Shown here piece after piece: positions 25,728-34,329 of a DNA stretch of 45,184 bases; position 1 is the first letter of the stretch, and the number at the start of each line of letters is the position of its first letter. The notes beneath the pieces were generated by a model that had not been told where the DNA came from, searched no databases, and was given only the letters and a program-made list of their open reading frames with translations. Made by a program: the position numbers and the translations under genes. The stretch is from Fusobacteriaceae bacterium UBA2433 (GTDB lineage: Bacteria > Fusobacteriota > Fusobacteriia > Fusobacteriales > Fusobacteriaceae). The stretch lies in assembly GCA_002342785.1 (NCBI GenBank), contig DDQV01000091.1, positions 1 through 45,184 of the forward strand, in the 5' to 3' direction.

Positions 25728-26297
25728 ATGTTTCATATAGAAGATAAAGAATTTATACGTGGGAAAGTTCCGATGACAAAACAAGAAGTTAGATGTATAT
25801 CTATAGCAAAATTAGATTTGAAAGAAGATAGCGTTTTAATCGATATAGGTGCAGGATCGGGCAGTGTTGGTATAGAAGCTTCTAATTTTACGTCTAAAGG
25901 TAAAGTTTATGGAATAGAGATAAATCCTGACGGAATAGAAGTGATTAATCAAAATTTAGAAAAGTTTGGTGTTACAAATTATGAACTGATGGAGGGAATG
26001 GCTCCCAATGATATTTCTGAAATAGAAGTAGATAGGATGTTTGTAGGTGGATCTAAGGGAAACATGGAAACGATACTAGAATGGTTCTTAGGACATTCTA
26101 AAGAGAATTCAAAAGTAGTTATAAACACTATAACGCTGGAAAGTTTAGGAGATGCTATGAAATCTCTAGAAAAATTAAATTTCTGTGATATAGATGTAAT
26201 AAATATAAACATATCAAAAAATAAAAAAATCGGTAGATATAATATGATGGTAGCAGAAAATCCAATATATATTATATCAGCTAAAAGGAGTAAATAA
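25728..26297 (+). CDS. cbiT: Cobalt-precorrin-6B C15-methyltransferase (decarboxylating)
   Basis: Class I SAM methyltransferase that methylates C15 and removes the C12 acetate carboxyl. The entry RGKVPMTKQEVRCISIAKL is characteristic of CbiT; the SAM-binding motif I is DIGAGSGSVGIEA (about residues 39-51), followed by the acidic EINPD. 189 residues. GGAGGG lies before the ATG. Separate from cbiE, to which it is functionally coupled. Confidence 0.95.
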   Translation: MFHIEDKEFIRGKVPMTKQEVRCISIAKLDLKEDSVLIDIGAGSGSVGIEASNFTSKGKVYGIEINPDGIEVINQNLEKFGVTNYELMEGMAPNDISEIEVDRMFVGGSKGNMETILEWFLGHSKENSKVVINTITLESLGDAMKSLEKLNFCDIDVININISKNKKIGRYNMMVAENPIYIISAKRSK

Positions 26298-26299
26298 AA

Positions 26300-27019
26300 A
26301 TGGCAAAATTATATGGAATAGGTGTCGGTGTAGGAGATCCTGAAATGTTAACAATGAAGGCGGTAAGAGCATTAGGAGAATCTGATGTAGTAATTTTACC
26401 CCGTGCAAATACAAAAAATTATAGTACAGCATTTGAAATAGCAAAAGGATATATGAAGGAAGATATTGAAAAAGTATTTTTAGATTTCACAACTGTAGAT
26501 GATGATAAAATACGTGAAGATGATCGAATTGAATATTGTAAAATAGTAAATAAATTGGTAAAAGAAGGAAAGACTATAGCATTTATAACTATAGGAGATC
26601 CTATGACTCTTAGTACGTTCGTATATGCTATGGAATTATTAGAAGATGAGATAGAGATAGAATCAATTCCTGGAATCACTTCATTTGCTTCTGTAACTTC
26701 TAGACTTAAAACTCCATTATTAATGGGAGATGAAACTTTGAAAGTAGTACCTATAGCAAAGGATACAGATTTAGTAAAAGAGATAGAATCTGCAAATAAT
26801 GTTGTATTCATGAAAGTAACAAGAAACTTAGAAAGATTAAAGGAAGCATTTAGAGAAACTAAAAATATGGAAAACGTAGTATTAATCTCTAACTGTGGGA
26901 AAGATTCGGAAAAAATATTTTATGATTTAGAAAATATCACTCGTGATGATATCTCATATTTTTCAACTATATTACTTAAAAAGGGCGGTGTAAGACAATG
27001 GCAAAAGTATACTTCATAG
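26300..27019 (+). CDS. cbiL: Precorrin-2 / cobalt-factor II C20-methyltransferase
   Basis: Tetrapyrrole methylase acting at C20 after cobalt insertion. GIGVGVGDPEMLTMKAVRAL at the N-terminus and the TIGDPMTLSTF and SIPGITSFASVTSRL segments identify the C20 enzyme. 239 residues. Two bases separate the cbiT stop and the ATG, and AAGGAG is present upstream. The 3' end overlaps cbiF by 22 bases. Confidence 0.95.
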   Translation: MAKLYGIGVGVGDPEMLTMKAVRALGESDVVILPRANTKNYSTAFEIAKGYMKEDIEKVFLDFTTVDDDKIREDDRIEYCKIVNKLVKEGKTIAFITIGDPMTLSTFVYAMELLEDEIEIESIPGITSFASVTSRLKTPLLMGDETLKVVPIAKDTDLVKEIESANNVVFMKVTRNLERLKEAFRETKNMENVVLISNCGKDSEKIFYDLENITRDDISYFSTILLKKGGVRQWQKYTS

Positions 27020-27756
27020 GAGCAGGTCCAGGAGATCCAGAATTAATTACGGTAAAAGGTCAAAGGTTAGTAATGGAAGCAGATGTTATTATATATGCTG
27101 GTTCACTAGTACCAAGACAAGTGATTGAGTGTCATAAAGATGGGGCAGAAATATATAATAGTGCTTCTATGAATTTAGATGAAGTGATAGAAGTAACAGT
27201 AAAAGCTATAAATGATGGTAAGATGGTAGCTAGAGTACATACAGGAGATCCAGCTATCTACGGAGCTCATAGAGAACAAATGGATATATTAGCTAGTCAT
27301 AATATAGAATTTGATGTTATTCCTGGGGTAAGTTCGTTCTTAGCATCAGCAGCAGCAATCAAAAAAGAATTTACTCTTCCAGATGTAGCACAAACAGTTA
27401 TTTGTACAAGAATGGAAGGAAGAACACCTGTACCAGAATTAGAAAAATTAGAACTTCTAGCTTCTCATAAAACATCAATGGCAATCTTCTTATCAGTACA
27501 AATGATAGATAAGGTAGTAGCACAATTATTATCTCATTATGATTTAGATACACCAGTAGCAGTTATCCAAAGAGCTACTTGGGAAGATCAAAAAATAGTA
27601 ATGGGAACATTAGAAAATATAGCTGAAAAAGTAGAAAAAGCAAATATTACAAAGACAGCTCAAATTTTAGTAGGAAGATTTATGGGTTATGAATACTCAA
27701 AATCAAAATTATATGATAAGCATTTTACACATGAATATAGAGAAGGAATAAAGTAA
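26998..27756 (+). CDS. cbiF: Cobalt-precorrin-4 C11-methyltransferase
   Basis: Methylates C11 in the anaerobic route. KVYFIGAGPGDPELITVKGQ, AGSLVP, VHTGDPAIYGAHREQMD and TRMEGRTPVPE are the diagnostic CbiF/CobM segments. 252 residues. The start overlaps the end of cbiL. A 145-base gap with an imperfect hairpin follows before cbiG, the largest break inside the cbi genes. Confidence 0.96.
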   Translation: MAKVYFIGAGPGDPELITVKGQRLVMEADVIIYAGSLVPRQVIECHKDGAEIYNSASMNLDEVIEVTVKAINDGKMVARVHTGDPAIYGAHREQMDILASHNIEFDVIPGVSSFLASAAAIKKEFTLPDVAQTVICTRMEGRTPVPELEKLELLASHKTSMAIFLSVQMIDKVVAQLLSHYDLDTPVAVIQRATWEDQKIVMGTLENIAEKVEKANITKTAQILVGRFMGYEYSKSKLYDKHFTHEYREGIK

Positions 27757-27901
27757 AACTTTCTTAATACTATTTTTCTTAGATTTTTTCTTTGTGGGGA
27801 TTAACCAAAGGAAGATTAGATTAGTATGAGTTCTTTCCTTGGAGAGGGAGAGAAATTAAGTGAGAGTTAAGGGCAAAAATATTATTAATAGGAGGTGAGC
27901 T
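27757..27901 (+). other. Spacer with imperfect hairpin between cbiF and cbiG
   Basis: CCAA(A)GGAA (27805-27813) can pair with TTCCTTGG (27835-27842) with one bulged A. There is no U-run after it, so it is not a terminator. A purine-rich stretch and AGGAGGTGA follow right before cbiG. No convincing promoter. It may be an mRNA processing or stability element. Confidence 0.4.
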
Positions 27902-28924
27902 ATGAAATTAGCTATTATTACAGTAACTAAAAAAGCTAAGGGGAAAGGGGTAGAAGTAAAAAAACTCCTAACTCCTACAAATAAATTTGAAACTATAGAT
28001 ATTTTTACATTATCAAAATATAGTGATGATAAAACTATTCCTATGGATAAAGGGTTTAAAGATACGGTATCTAAAGTGTTTGACCGTTATGATGGTTTAT
28101 ATTTTATCATGGCAAGTGGAATAGTAGTTAGAACTATAGCTCCTCTCCTAAAAGGTAAAGATATAGATCCTGCTATAATTACAAGTGATGAAGATGGAAA
28201 GTTTATTGTCTCTCTACTTTCTGGTCATTTAGGAGGAGCTAATAAATTAGCTTCATTGATAGCAGAAACTATAGATGGGATTCCAATTATATCTACAGCT
28301 TCAGATGTTTCTGGAAGTATAGCAGTGGATATTATAGCTATGAAATTAAAAGCACATTTGAAAGATCTTGAAAGTGCAAAGGATGTAACAGCTCTTATAG
28401 TCAATGGAGAGAAAGTGGAGTTAAGACTTCCCAAAAATATGTTAGTAGATCAATATTCTTTTACTTCTAGTGAGAATAAAGAAAAAGATACAACAGGAAT
28501 AGTAGTAGTATCTAATAAGCAGAATATTATGATGACACAAATAATTCCTAAAAATATAATATTAGGGATTGGATGTAGAAAAAATATGGCTGCTAAAACT
28601 ATATTAGATGCTATAGAGTTAACTATGAAAGAACACAATATTCATATGGATAGTATAAAACATATTGCTACTGTAGATGTAAAATCAGATGAAATTGGTT
28701 TACTAGAAATTTGTAACAAATTAGATAAAAAGTTAATAGTAATAGGTAGAGATCAGATAAAACCTATTCAAGATAATTATGAAGGTTCTGATTTTGTAGA
28801 AAAAACTATAGGAGTGAGGTGTGTATCAGCTCCTGTAGCATATCTATCTAGTAATAAAAATGGTAAATTTATAACAGAGAAAAAAAAATACAATGGTGTA
28901 ACAGTATCAATATATGAAGAATAA
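27902..28924 (+). CDS. cbiG: Cobalt-precorrin-5A hydrolase
   Basis: Opens the delta-lactone and releases the C2 unit as acetaldehyde. The 340-residue protein has the N-terminal domain with ASGIVVRTIAPLLKGKDIDPA and SLLSGHLGGANKLA, and the C-terminal domain with LGIGCRKNMAAKTI and SAPVAYLSS. An AGGAGGTGA ribosome binding site ends 3 bases before the ATG. Stand-alone here, with CbiH as a separate gene. Confidence 0.95.
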   Translation: MKLAIITVTKKAKGKGVEVKKLLTPTNKFETIDIFTLSKYSDDKTIPMDKGFKDTVSKVFDRYDGLYFIMASGIVVRTIAPLLKGKDIDPAIITSDEDGKFIVSLLSGHLGGANKLASLIAETIDGIPIISTASDVSGSIAVDIIAMKLKAHLKDLESAKDVTALIVNGEKVELRLPKNMLVDQYSFTSSENKEKDTTGIVVVSNKQNIMMTQIIPKNIILGIGCRKNMAAKTILDAIELTMKEHNIHMDSIKHIATVDVKSDEIGLLEICNKLDKKLIVIGRDQIKPIQDNYEGSDFVEKTIGVRCVSAPVAYLSSNKNGKFITEKKKYNGVTVSIYEE

Positions 28925-28959
28925 AAAATAATTAGAATATAGTCAAAGGAGAATATATT

Positions 28960-29691
28960 ATGAAAAAAGGTAAGATATATGTAGTTGGAATGGGACCTGG
29001 AAATAAAGATAACATGAGTTTTAAAGCTTTTGACTCTATGGAGAAATCAGATATATTAATTGGACATAAAACATATATTTCACTTGTAGAAGATATGTTT
29101 CCAGAAAAAGAATTAATTAGATCTGCTATGAAAAAAGAGGTAGATAGATGTAATGAAACGTTAAAACTAGCTGAAAGTGGAAAAATTGTATCTTTGATTA
29201 GTAGTGGAGAATCTGGAGTTTACGGAATGGCGGGAATTATGCTAGAGGTAGCTCTAGACAGTGATATTGAAGTAGAAATAGTTCCAGGGATTACAGCTTC
29301 TAATGCTGGAGCAAGTGTTGTAGGAGCACCTATAATGCACGACCATGCAACTATTAGTTTAAGCGACTTGTTAACTGATTGGGAATTGATAACTAAGAGA
29401 ATAGATTTAGCTTCTCAAGGTGACTTTGTAATTTCTTATTATAATCCTAAGAGTTTTTCTAGAACAACTCAAATAGTAGAAGCTAGAGATATTATGTTAA
29501 AGCACAAAAAGAAAGAGACACCTGTAGCAATAGTAAGAAATGCAAAAAGAGATAAAGAAGAATTTGTTATAACTACACTAGAGGATATGCTTAATCATGA
29601 AATAAATATGTTTACTGTAGTAATAGTAGGGAATTCAAAAACTTATGTAAAAAATGGAAAAATGATTACACCTAGAGGATATAAACTTTGA
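28960..29691 (+). CDS. cbiH: Cobalt-factor III / precorrin-3B C17-methyltransferase
   Basis: Ring-contracting methylase acting at C17. VVGMGPGNKDNMSFKAFD, SSGESGVYGMAG and VPGITASNAGASVVGAPIMHDH, followed by YYNPKSFSRT, are the CbiH/CobJ pattern. The 243-residue length is normal for the stand-alone enzyme. It overlaps cbiJ by four bases (TTGA). Confidence 0.96.
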   Translation: MKKGKIYVVGMGPGNKDNMSFKAFDSMEKSDILIGHKTYISLVEDMFPEKELIRSAMKKEVDRCNETLKLAESGKIVSLISSGESGVYGMAGIMLEVALDSDIEVEIVPGITASNAGASVVGAPIMHDHATISLSDLLTDWELITKRIDLASQGDFVISYYNPKSFSRTTQIVEARDIMLKHKKKETPVAIVRNAKRDKEEFVITTLEDMLNHEINMFTVVIVGNSKTYVKNGKMITPRGYKL

Positions 29692-30425
29692 TTTTACTTG
29701 CTGGAGGAACTAAAGACTCTAGAATAATAGCTGATAAACTTTTAAAAAATAATCATAAAGTTGTAGTTACTACAGCTACAGAATATGGTGGACAATTAAT
29801 TTCTCATTTAGATTTAGAAGTAAGAGTCGCAAAACTAGATTTAAAAGGTTTGAAAAATTTAGTTGATGAGATGAATATTAGTTGTATAGTGGATGCAACT
29901 CATCCTTATGCTATAGAAATTTCTAATAATTTACTTGAATTATCAACAATCATGAATATACCCTATTATAGATATGAAAGAAATATGTTAGAATATAAAA
30001 AAGAAAATAGCTTTTATGATTTAGAGACATTAATTAATTTTTTAAAAGAAGTAAAAGGAAATATATTACTTACTTTAGGAAGTAATAATATTGATAAATT
30101 TAAAAATTTAAAAAATAAAAATTTTATTTATGTAAGAATTTTACCTACGGAATATGCCATAAAAAAATGTGAAAATGCAGGATTTAGACCTTCACAAATA
30201 TTAGGTCTTCAAGGTCCTTTTAGTAAAGAATTCAATGAAGCAATTTATAAAAATTATAATATAGAATATGTTGTGACAAAGGAAAGTGGAGCTACGGGCG
30301 GAGAATTAGAAAAAATAGAAGCTGCAGAAAATTTAGGTGTGAAAGTGGTAGTCTTAAAAAGACCTATAGTTCAGTATAAAAATCTTTATAATAATATTGA
30401 TGATCTAATAGGAGCAATTAAATGA
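29688..30425 (+). CDS. cbiJ: Cobalt-precorrin-6A reductase
   Basis: NAD(P)H-dependent reduction of the C18-C19 double bond. The TTG start overlaps the cbiH stop, with AGAGGA 8 bases upstream. It begins LLAGGTKDSRIIADKLL, typical of CbiJ/CobK. Further marks are VDATHPYAIEISNNL and a C-terminal VVTKESGATGGELEKIEAA. 245 residues. The ATGA overlap with cbiB shows coupled translation. Confidence 0.95.
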   Translation: MILLAGGTKDSRIIADKLLKNNHKVVVTTATEYGGQLISHLDLEVRVAKLDLKGLKNLVDEMNISCIVDATHPYAIEISNNLLELSTIMNIPYYRYERNMLEYKKENSFYDLETLINFLKEVKGNILLTLGSNNIDKFKNLKNKNFIYVRILPTEYAIKKCENAGFRPSQILGLQGPFSKEFNEAIYKNYNIEYVVTKESGATGGELEKIEAAENLGVKVVVLKRPIVQYKNLYNNIDDLIGAIK

Positions 30426-31369
30426 GAGTTGAAAACATAATATTGATTGGATTTATTCTAGATTTGATATTTGGGGATCCTAGAAGTTTATTACATCCAG
30501 TGGTAGTTATAGGAAGAGTTATTAATTTTTTAGAAAAAATATTGTATAAATACAAAAAAATAGGTGGAGTAATGTTAAATTTAATAGTTGTAGGATTGAC
30601 TATTGGCGTGACATATCTAGTTTCGAGTTACCTAGAAATAATTGAGATTTATTTGATATATACTATATTTGCAACAAGATCACTTGCTCTTGAAGGGATG
30701 AAAGTATTAAATATATTGAAAAAAAAAGATATGCAATTAGCAAGAAAAGAATTATCTTATTTAGTTAGTCGTGATACAAACTATATGCAGGAAAAGGATA
30801 TAATTAGAAGTGTTATGGAAACTATTTCAGAAAATATAGTTGATGGGATAATATCACCATTATTTTTTATGGCAGTAGGATATTTAATTGCACCTTTGAC
30901 TCCTTTAGGGGTCGCCTTTGCAATGGGATACAAAGCTATAAATACATTAGATTCAATGGTAGGATACAAAAATGAAAAGTATAAAGATTTTGGATGCTTT
31001 TCAGCTCGTGTAGATGATGTGGCTAATTTTATTCCTGCTAGATTAACAGGAATATTACTTATTCCTGTATCAGCTATATTTCTTAGATATGATTTTAAAA
31101 ATTCTTGGAAAGTATTTTTTAGAGATAGATGTAATCATGCTAGCCCAAATTCGGCACAATCTGAATCTGCTATAGCAGGAGCTTTAGGAGTTCAATTTGG
31201 TGGAACTACCAGTTACTTTGGAAAGATGGCACAAAAACCTACTATCGGAGATAAAATAAAGGAATTTGAATTATCAGACATTAAAAAAAATATCAAACTA
31301 ATGTATGGTTCAGCTTTTTTAGGAATGGGACTGATCTATATAATGTTTATGCTAAGATCTATTAATTAA
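30422..31369 (+). CDS. cbiB: Cobinamide-phosphate synthase, membrane protein
   Basis: Attaches the aminopropanol (phosphate) side chain to adenosylcobyric acid in the membrane. It begins with an FILDLIFGDPRSLLHPVVVIGRVI motif typical of CbiB. Other marks are SYLVSRDT, ETISENIVDGIISPLFF, YKAINTLDSMVGY and DRCNHASPNSAQSESAIAGALGVQFGG. About 4-5 membrane segments. 315 residues. Its substrate partner gene cobD follows directly. Confidence 0.96.
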   Translation: MRVENIILIGFILDLIFGDPRSLLHPVVVIGRVINFLEKILYKYKKIGGVMLNLIVVGLTIGVTYLVSSYLEIIEIYLIYTIFATRSLALEGMKVLNILKKKDMQLARKELSYLVSRDTNYMQEKDIIRSVMETISENIVDGIISPLFFMAVGYLIAPLTPLGVAFAMGYKAINTLDSMVGYKNEKYKDFGCFSARVDDVANFIPARLTGILLIPVSAIFLRYDFKNSWKVFFRDRCNHASPNSAQSESAIAGALGVQFGGTTSYFGKMAQKPTIGDKIKEFELSDIKKNIKLMYGSAFLGMGLIYIMFMLRSIN

Positions 31370-31395
31370 TGAAGTAATAAAGAGGTGAATGAATA

Positions 31396-32460
31396 TTGGA
31401 GTTACATGGTGGAAATATATATAAATTAAAAAGAGAAGCAGGAATAGAGGTTATAGATTATAGTGCTAATATAAATCCTTTTGGACTGTCAGATAAATTA
31501 AAAAAAGGAATTGTAGATAATCTATGTGTATTAGAAAAATATCCTGATCCTGAATATATTAACATGAAAAAAATAATTGCAGACTATAATAAAGTTGAAA
31601 TAGATAATATTATAGTGGGTAATGGAGCTACTGAGATTATGTTTTTATATGCTAAATCTTTAAAGCCAAAAAAAGTATTGATAATATCTCCTACATTTGC
31701 TGAATATGAAAGAGCATTAAAATCAACAAATTGTCATACAGAATATTTTCAGTTAAGAGAAGATGAGGATTTTATATTAAATATTTCGAGATTAAAAAAA
31801 ACCTTGGATAAGAACTATGATCTACTGGTAATATGCAATCCTAATAACCCTACAGGGAAATTTATAAAAAAAGATATATTAGATGACCTAGCTAAATTTT
31901 GTATGACAAAAGATACTAAAATATTATTAGATGAGGCTTTTATAGAGTTTGTAGAAGGAAACTTAAAGGAATCTATACTAGAATATAGAAACAAGAATAT
32001 ATTTATCATTAGAGCATTAACGAAATTTTTTGCTATTCCTGGTTTAAGATTAGGATATGGAATAACTTTTGATAAAAAACTAAAAGAAAAAATAGAGTTA
32101 TCTAGAGAGCCTTGGAGTATAAATGCCATAGCAGAATTAGCCACTAAAATATTATTAGAAGATGATGAGTATATAGAAAAATCAGAAAATTGGATAAGAG
32201 TAGAGAAAGAATATATGTATAAAAAACTTTCTAACATAGAAGGTATCAAAACATATAAAACAGAAACAAATTTTATCTTGGTAAAATTGATAAATGGAAT
32301 GAAAGTTCAAGAGTTTAGGAATAAGATGATTTTATTGGGAGTATTAGTTAGAAATGCTAGTAATTTTAATTATTTAGATGATACTTATTTTAGACTAGCT
32401 ATAAAAGATAGAATAAATAATACAAAAATTTTGGGGTGTATAGAAGATGCAATTAAATAA
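31396..32460 (+). CDS. cobD: L-threonine-O-3-phosphate decarboxylase (PLP enzyme, aminotransferase fold)
   Basis: Supplies aminopropanol phosphate for CbiB. HisC-like fold-type I PLP enzyme of 354 residues. It begins LHGGNIYKLKREAG and then DYSANINPFGL, a CobD pattern; PNNPTGK, LLDEAFIEF and the PLP-lysine region (ALTKFFAIPGLRLGYG, Lys about 215) are intact. The TTG start with AGAGGTG at suitable spacing is preferred. Its position between cbiB and hemA supports CobD rather than histidinol-phosphate aminotransferase. Overlaps hemA by 14 bases. Confidence 0.93.
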   Translation: MELHGGNIYKLKREAGIEVIDYSANINPFGLSDKLKKGIVDNLCVLEKYPDPEYINMKKIIADYNKVEIDNIIVGNGATEIMFLYAKSLKPKKVLIISPTFAEYERALKSTNCHTEYFQLREDEDFILNISRLKKTLDKNYDLLVICNPNNPTGKFIKKDILDDLAKFCMTKDTKILLDEAFIEFVEGNLKESILEYRNKNIFIIRALTKFFAIPGLRLGYGITFDKKLKEKIELSREPWSINAIAELATKILLEDDEYIEKSENWIRVEKEYMYKKLSNIEGIKTYKTETNFILVKLINGMKVQEFRNKMILLGVLVRNASNFNYLDDTYFRLAIKDRINNTKILGCIEDAIK

Positions 32461-33445
32461 ATTTTATATATTAGGAGTTACTCATAAGGATCTTACTTTA
32501 AATGAGAGGGAAGTTTTTATAAAAAATGAACCTAAAAAAATAATGGAGGGACTCTTGGAAGATGGTATTGTTAAAGGTTATGTTTTACTCGAGACCTGCC
32601 TTAGGGTTGAGATCTATATGGAATCTGAGAATATAGAATTAGTCAAACAAAAATTTAATATAGGCCCTCTGTTTGTTAAAAAAAGTGGTATTGAAGCTGT
32701 AAAATATTTATTTGATGTAGTGTGCGGATTTAACTCTATAATAAAAGGAGAAGATTCTATCTTATCTCAAGTAAGAAATAGTTTTCTAAAATCTATGGAA
32801 GAAAAGCATACAACTAAAACTTTAAATGTTATTTTTAATAAAGCTATTGAGGTAGGGAAAAAATTTCGTCATAAAAGTCAAGTTTCAAAAAATGCAATGT
32901 CATTAGAGGCAATAGCATTAAAGTTTATAAGGGAACATTTTGATACTCTAGAAGATAAAAGAATCTTTATAGTTGGGACAGGAGAGATGGCCGTAGCAAT
33001 ACTCAATATATTTACTAGAAATAACATTAATAACATAGTGATGACAAATAGAAGTCGTACAAGAGTATTAGAATTAAAAGAGAAATATAATATAGATATA
33101 GTTGACTTCAATGAACGATATACTGAGGTGGAGAAATCTGATATAATTATAAGTGCTACATCTGCACCTCATTTAGTATTAGTTGAAGAAAAAATGAAAG
33201 ATTTAAATATGACAAAAGAAAAAATATTTTTAGATCTGGCAGTTCCTAGGGATATTGATACAAGTATTGAAATTTATCCTAATATAAATCTCTACAATTT
33301 AGATAATCTATGGGATGTAGTCAAAAAAAATGAGCAAAAACGATCTAATTTATTAAAAGAATACAAATATATTTTAGAAGATCAGATAAAAAATTTGTTA
33401 AAATACTGTGAATACAAAGGAGAGTTAAAATGCAAAAGAAATTAA
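32447..33445 (+). CDS. hemA: Glutamyl-tRNA reductase (short form)
   Basis: First committed step of C5-pathway tetrapyrrole synthesis: reduces Glu-tRNA(Glu) to glutamate-1-semialdehyde. GVTHKDLTLNERE matches the N-terminus. The nucleophile is Cys51, but the usual STCNR-E motif reads ETCLRVE, with Glu49 for Ser and Leu52 for Asn. GEDSILSQVRN and the NADPH site (VGTGEMAVAIL) are present. At 332 residues it is shorter than the common 400-450, lacking much of the C-terminal dimerisation domain. GGGGTG precedes the ATG. Because hemC follows with overlap and no frame is broken, I take it as functional. Confidence 0.92.
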   Translation: MQLNKFYILGVTHKDLTLNEREVFIKNEPKKIMEGLLEDGIVKGYVLLETCLRVEIYMESENIELVKQKFNIGPLFVKKSGIEAVKYLFDVVCGFNSIIKGEDSILSQVRNSFLKSMEEKHTTKTLNVIFNKAIEVGKKFRHKSQVSKNAMSLEAIALKFIREHFDTLEDKRIFIVGTGEMAVAILNIFTRNNINNIVMTNRSRTRVLELKEKYNIDIVDFNERYTEVEKSDIIISATSAPHLVLVEEKMKDLNMTKEKIFLDLAVPRDIDTSIEIYPNINLYNLDNLWDVVKKNEQKRSNLLKEYKYILEDQIKNLLKYCEYKGELKCKRN

Positions 33446-34329
33446 TTATTGGAACTAGAGCAAGTATTTTAGCTGTAGCTCAAGCAGAGTTAACCAAAAA
33501 AATGTTGTTAGATAGCTGTGATAATTTAGAAGTTGAGATTAAAAAAATTATTACTAGTGGAGATAAAGATCAAAGAACTAATTGGAACAAAGATAATAAA
33601 TCCTTAAAGGATATGTTTGTAAAAGAGATTGAACGAGCACTTTTAGATGGAGATATTCACTTGGCTGTACATTCTATGAAAGATATGCCTGCAGTTTCTC
33701 CAGTTGGACTTACAATAGGAGCTATCCCTATGAGGGAAGATAATAGAGATATTATAATTACTAATTCAGGAGTTCCCCTAGAGAAACTCCCTGCAGGCTC
33801 AGTGATAGGAACTAGCAGTTTGAGACGTGTAGAAAGCATTAAAAATTTGAGACCTGATTTAATAATAGAACCTATTCGTGGAAATATCCATACTAGGATA
33901 GAAAAATTAAAAAATGAGAATTTTGATGGAATAATACTTGCTTATGCAGGATTAAAGAGAGTTGGATTAAAAGAATTAGCTACTGAAATATTTGATGTGG
34001 ATAAAATAATGCCAGCACCAGCTCAAGGAGCATTATGTATTCAATGTAGGGAAGACGATGAATTCACATTAAAATTATTAGATAAAATAAATCATAAAGA
34101 AACCGTTTTAGTTATTGACGCAGAAAGAGAATTTTCTAAGATATTTGATGGTGGATGTACTACTCCTATGGGATGTTATGCGACTATAGAAGGTGAAAAT
34201 ATTAAAATACAGGGGATGTATTCTTATGAAAATAAGATATATAAAGATGAAGTATTTGGAAATAAAAAAAATGGAAAAGAACTAGCAGTAAAATTAGCAG
34301 AAATGATTAGGGGGCAGATAAATGGGTAA
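33430..34329 (+). CDS. hemC: Hydroxymethylbilane synthase (porphobilinogen deaminase)
   Basis: Joins four porphobilinogens into hydroxymethylbilane. IGTRASILAVAQAE begins the protein; KEIERALLDGDIHLAVHSMKDMP, GTSSLRR and RGNIHTR form the active site. The dipyrromethane cofactor Cys243 lies in DGGCTTPMG. 299 residues. GGAG lies 7 bases before the ATG, which overlaps the end of hemA. The stop region overlaps the next gene. Confidence 0.97.
   Translation: MQKKLIIGTRASILAVAQAELTKKMLLDSCDNLEVEIKKIITSGDKDQRTNWNKDNKSLKDMFVKEIERALLDGDIHLAVHSMKDMPAVSPVGLTIGAIPMREDNRDIIITNSGVPLEKLPAGSVIGTSSLRRVESIKNLRPDLIIEPIRGNIHTRIEKLKNENFDGIILAYAGLKRVGLKELATEIFDVDKIMPAPAQGALCIQCREDDEFTLKLLDKINHKETVLVIDAEREFSKIFDGGCTTPMGCYATIEGENIKIQGMYSYENKIYKDEVFGNKKNGKELAVKLAEMIRGQING

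Noticed and set aside
27805..27842. Second riboswitch or attenuator before cbiG
   Set aside because: Only one imperfect hairpin without a U-run; no B12 or other known aptamer motifs.
31815..32249. Open frame of 144 codons opposite cobD
   Set aside because: Antisense to a clearly conserved gene, no ribosome binding site and no recognisable protein; other frames opposite or inside the conserved genes were dismissed for the same reason.
32447..33445. Degenerate hemA pseudogene
   Set aside because: The frame is intact, nucleophile Cys and nucleotide site are kept, and it is translationally linked to cobD and hemC.
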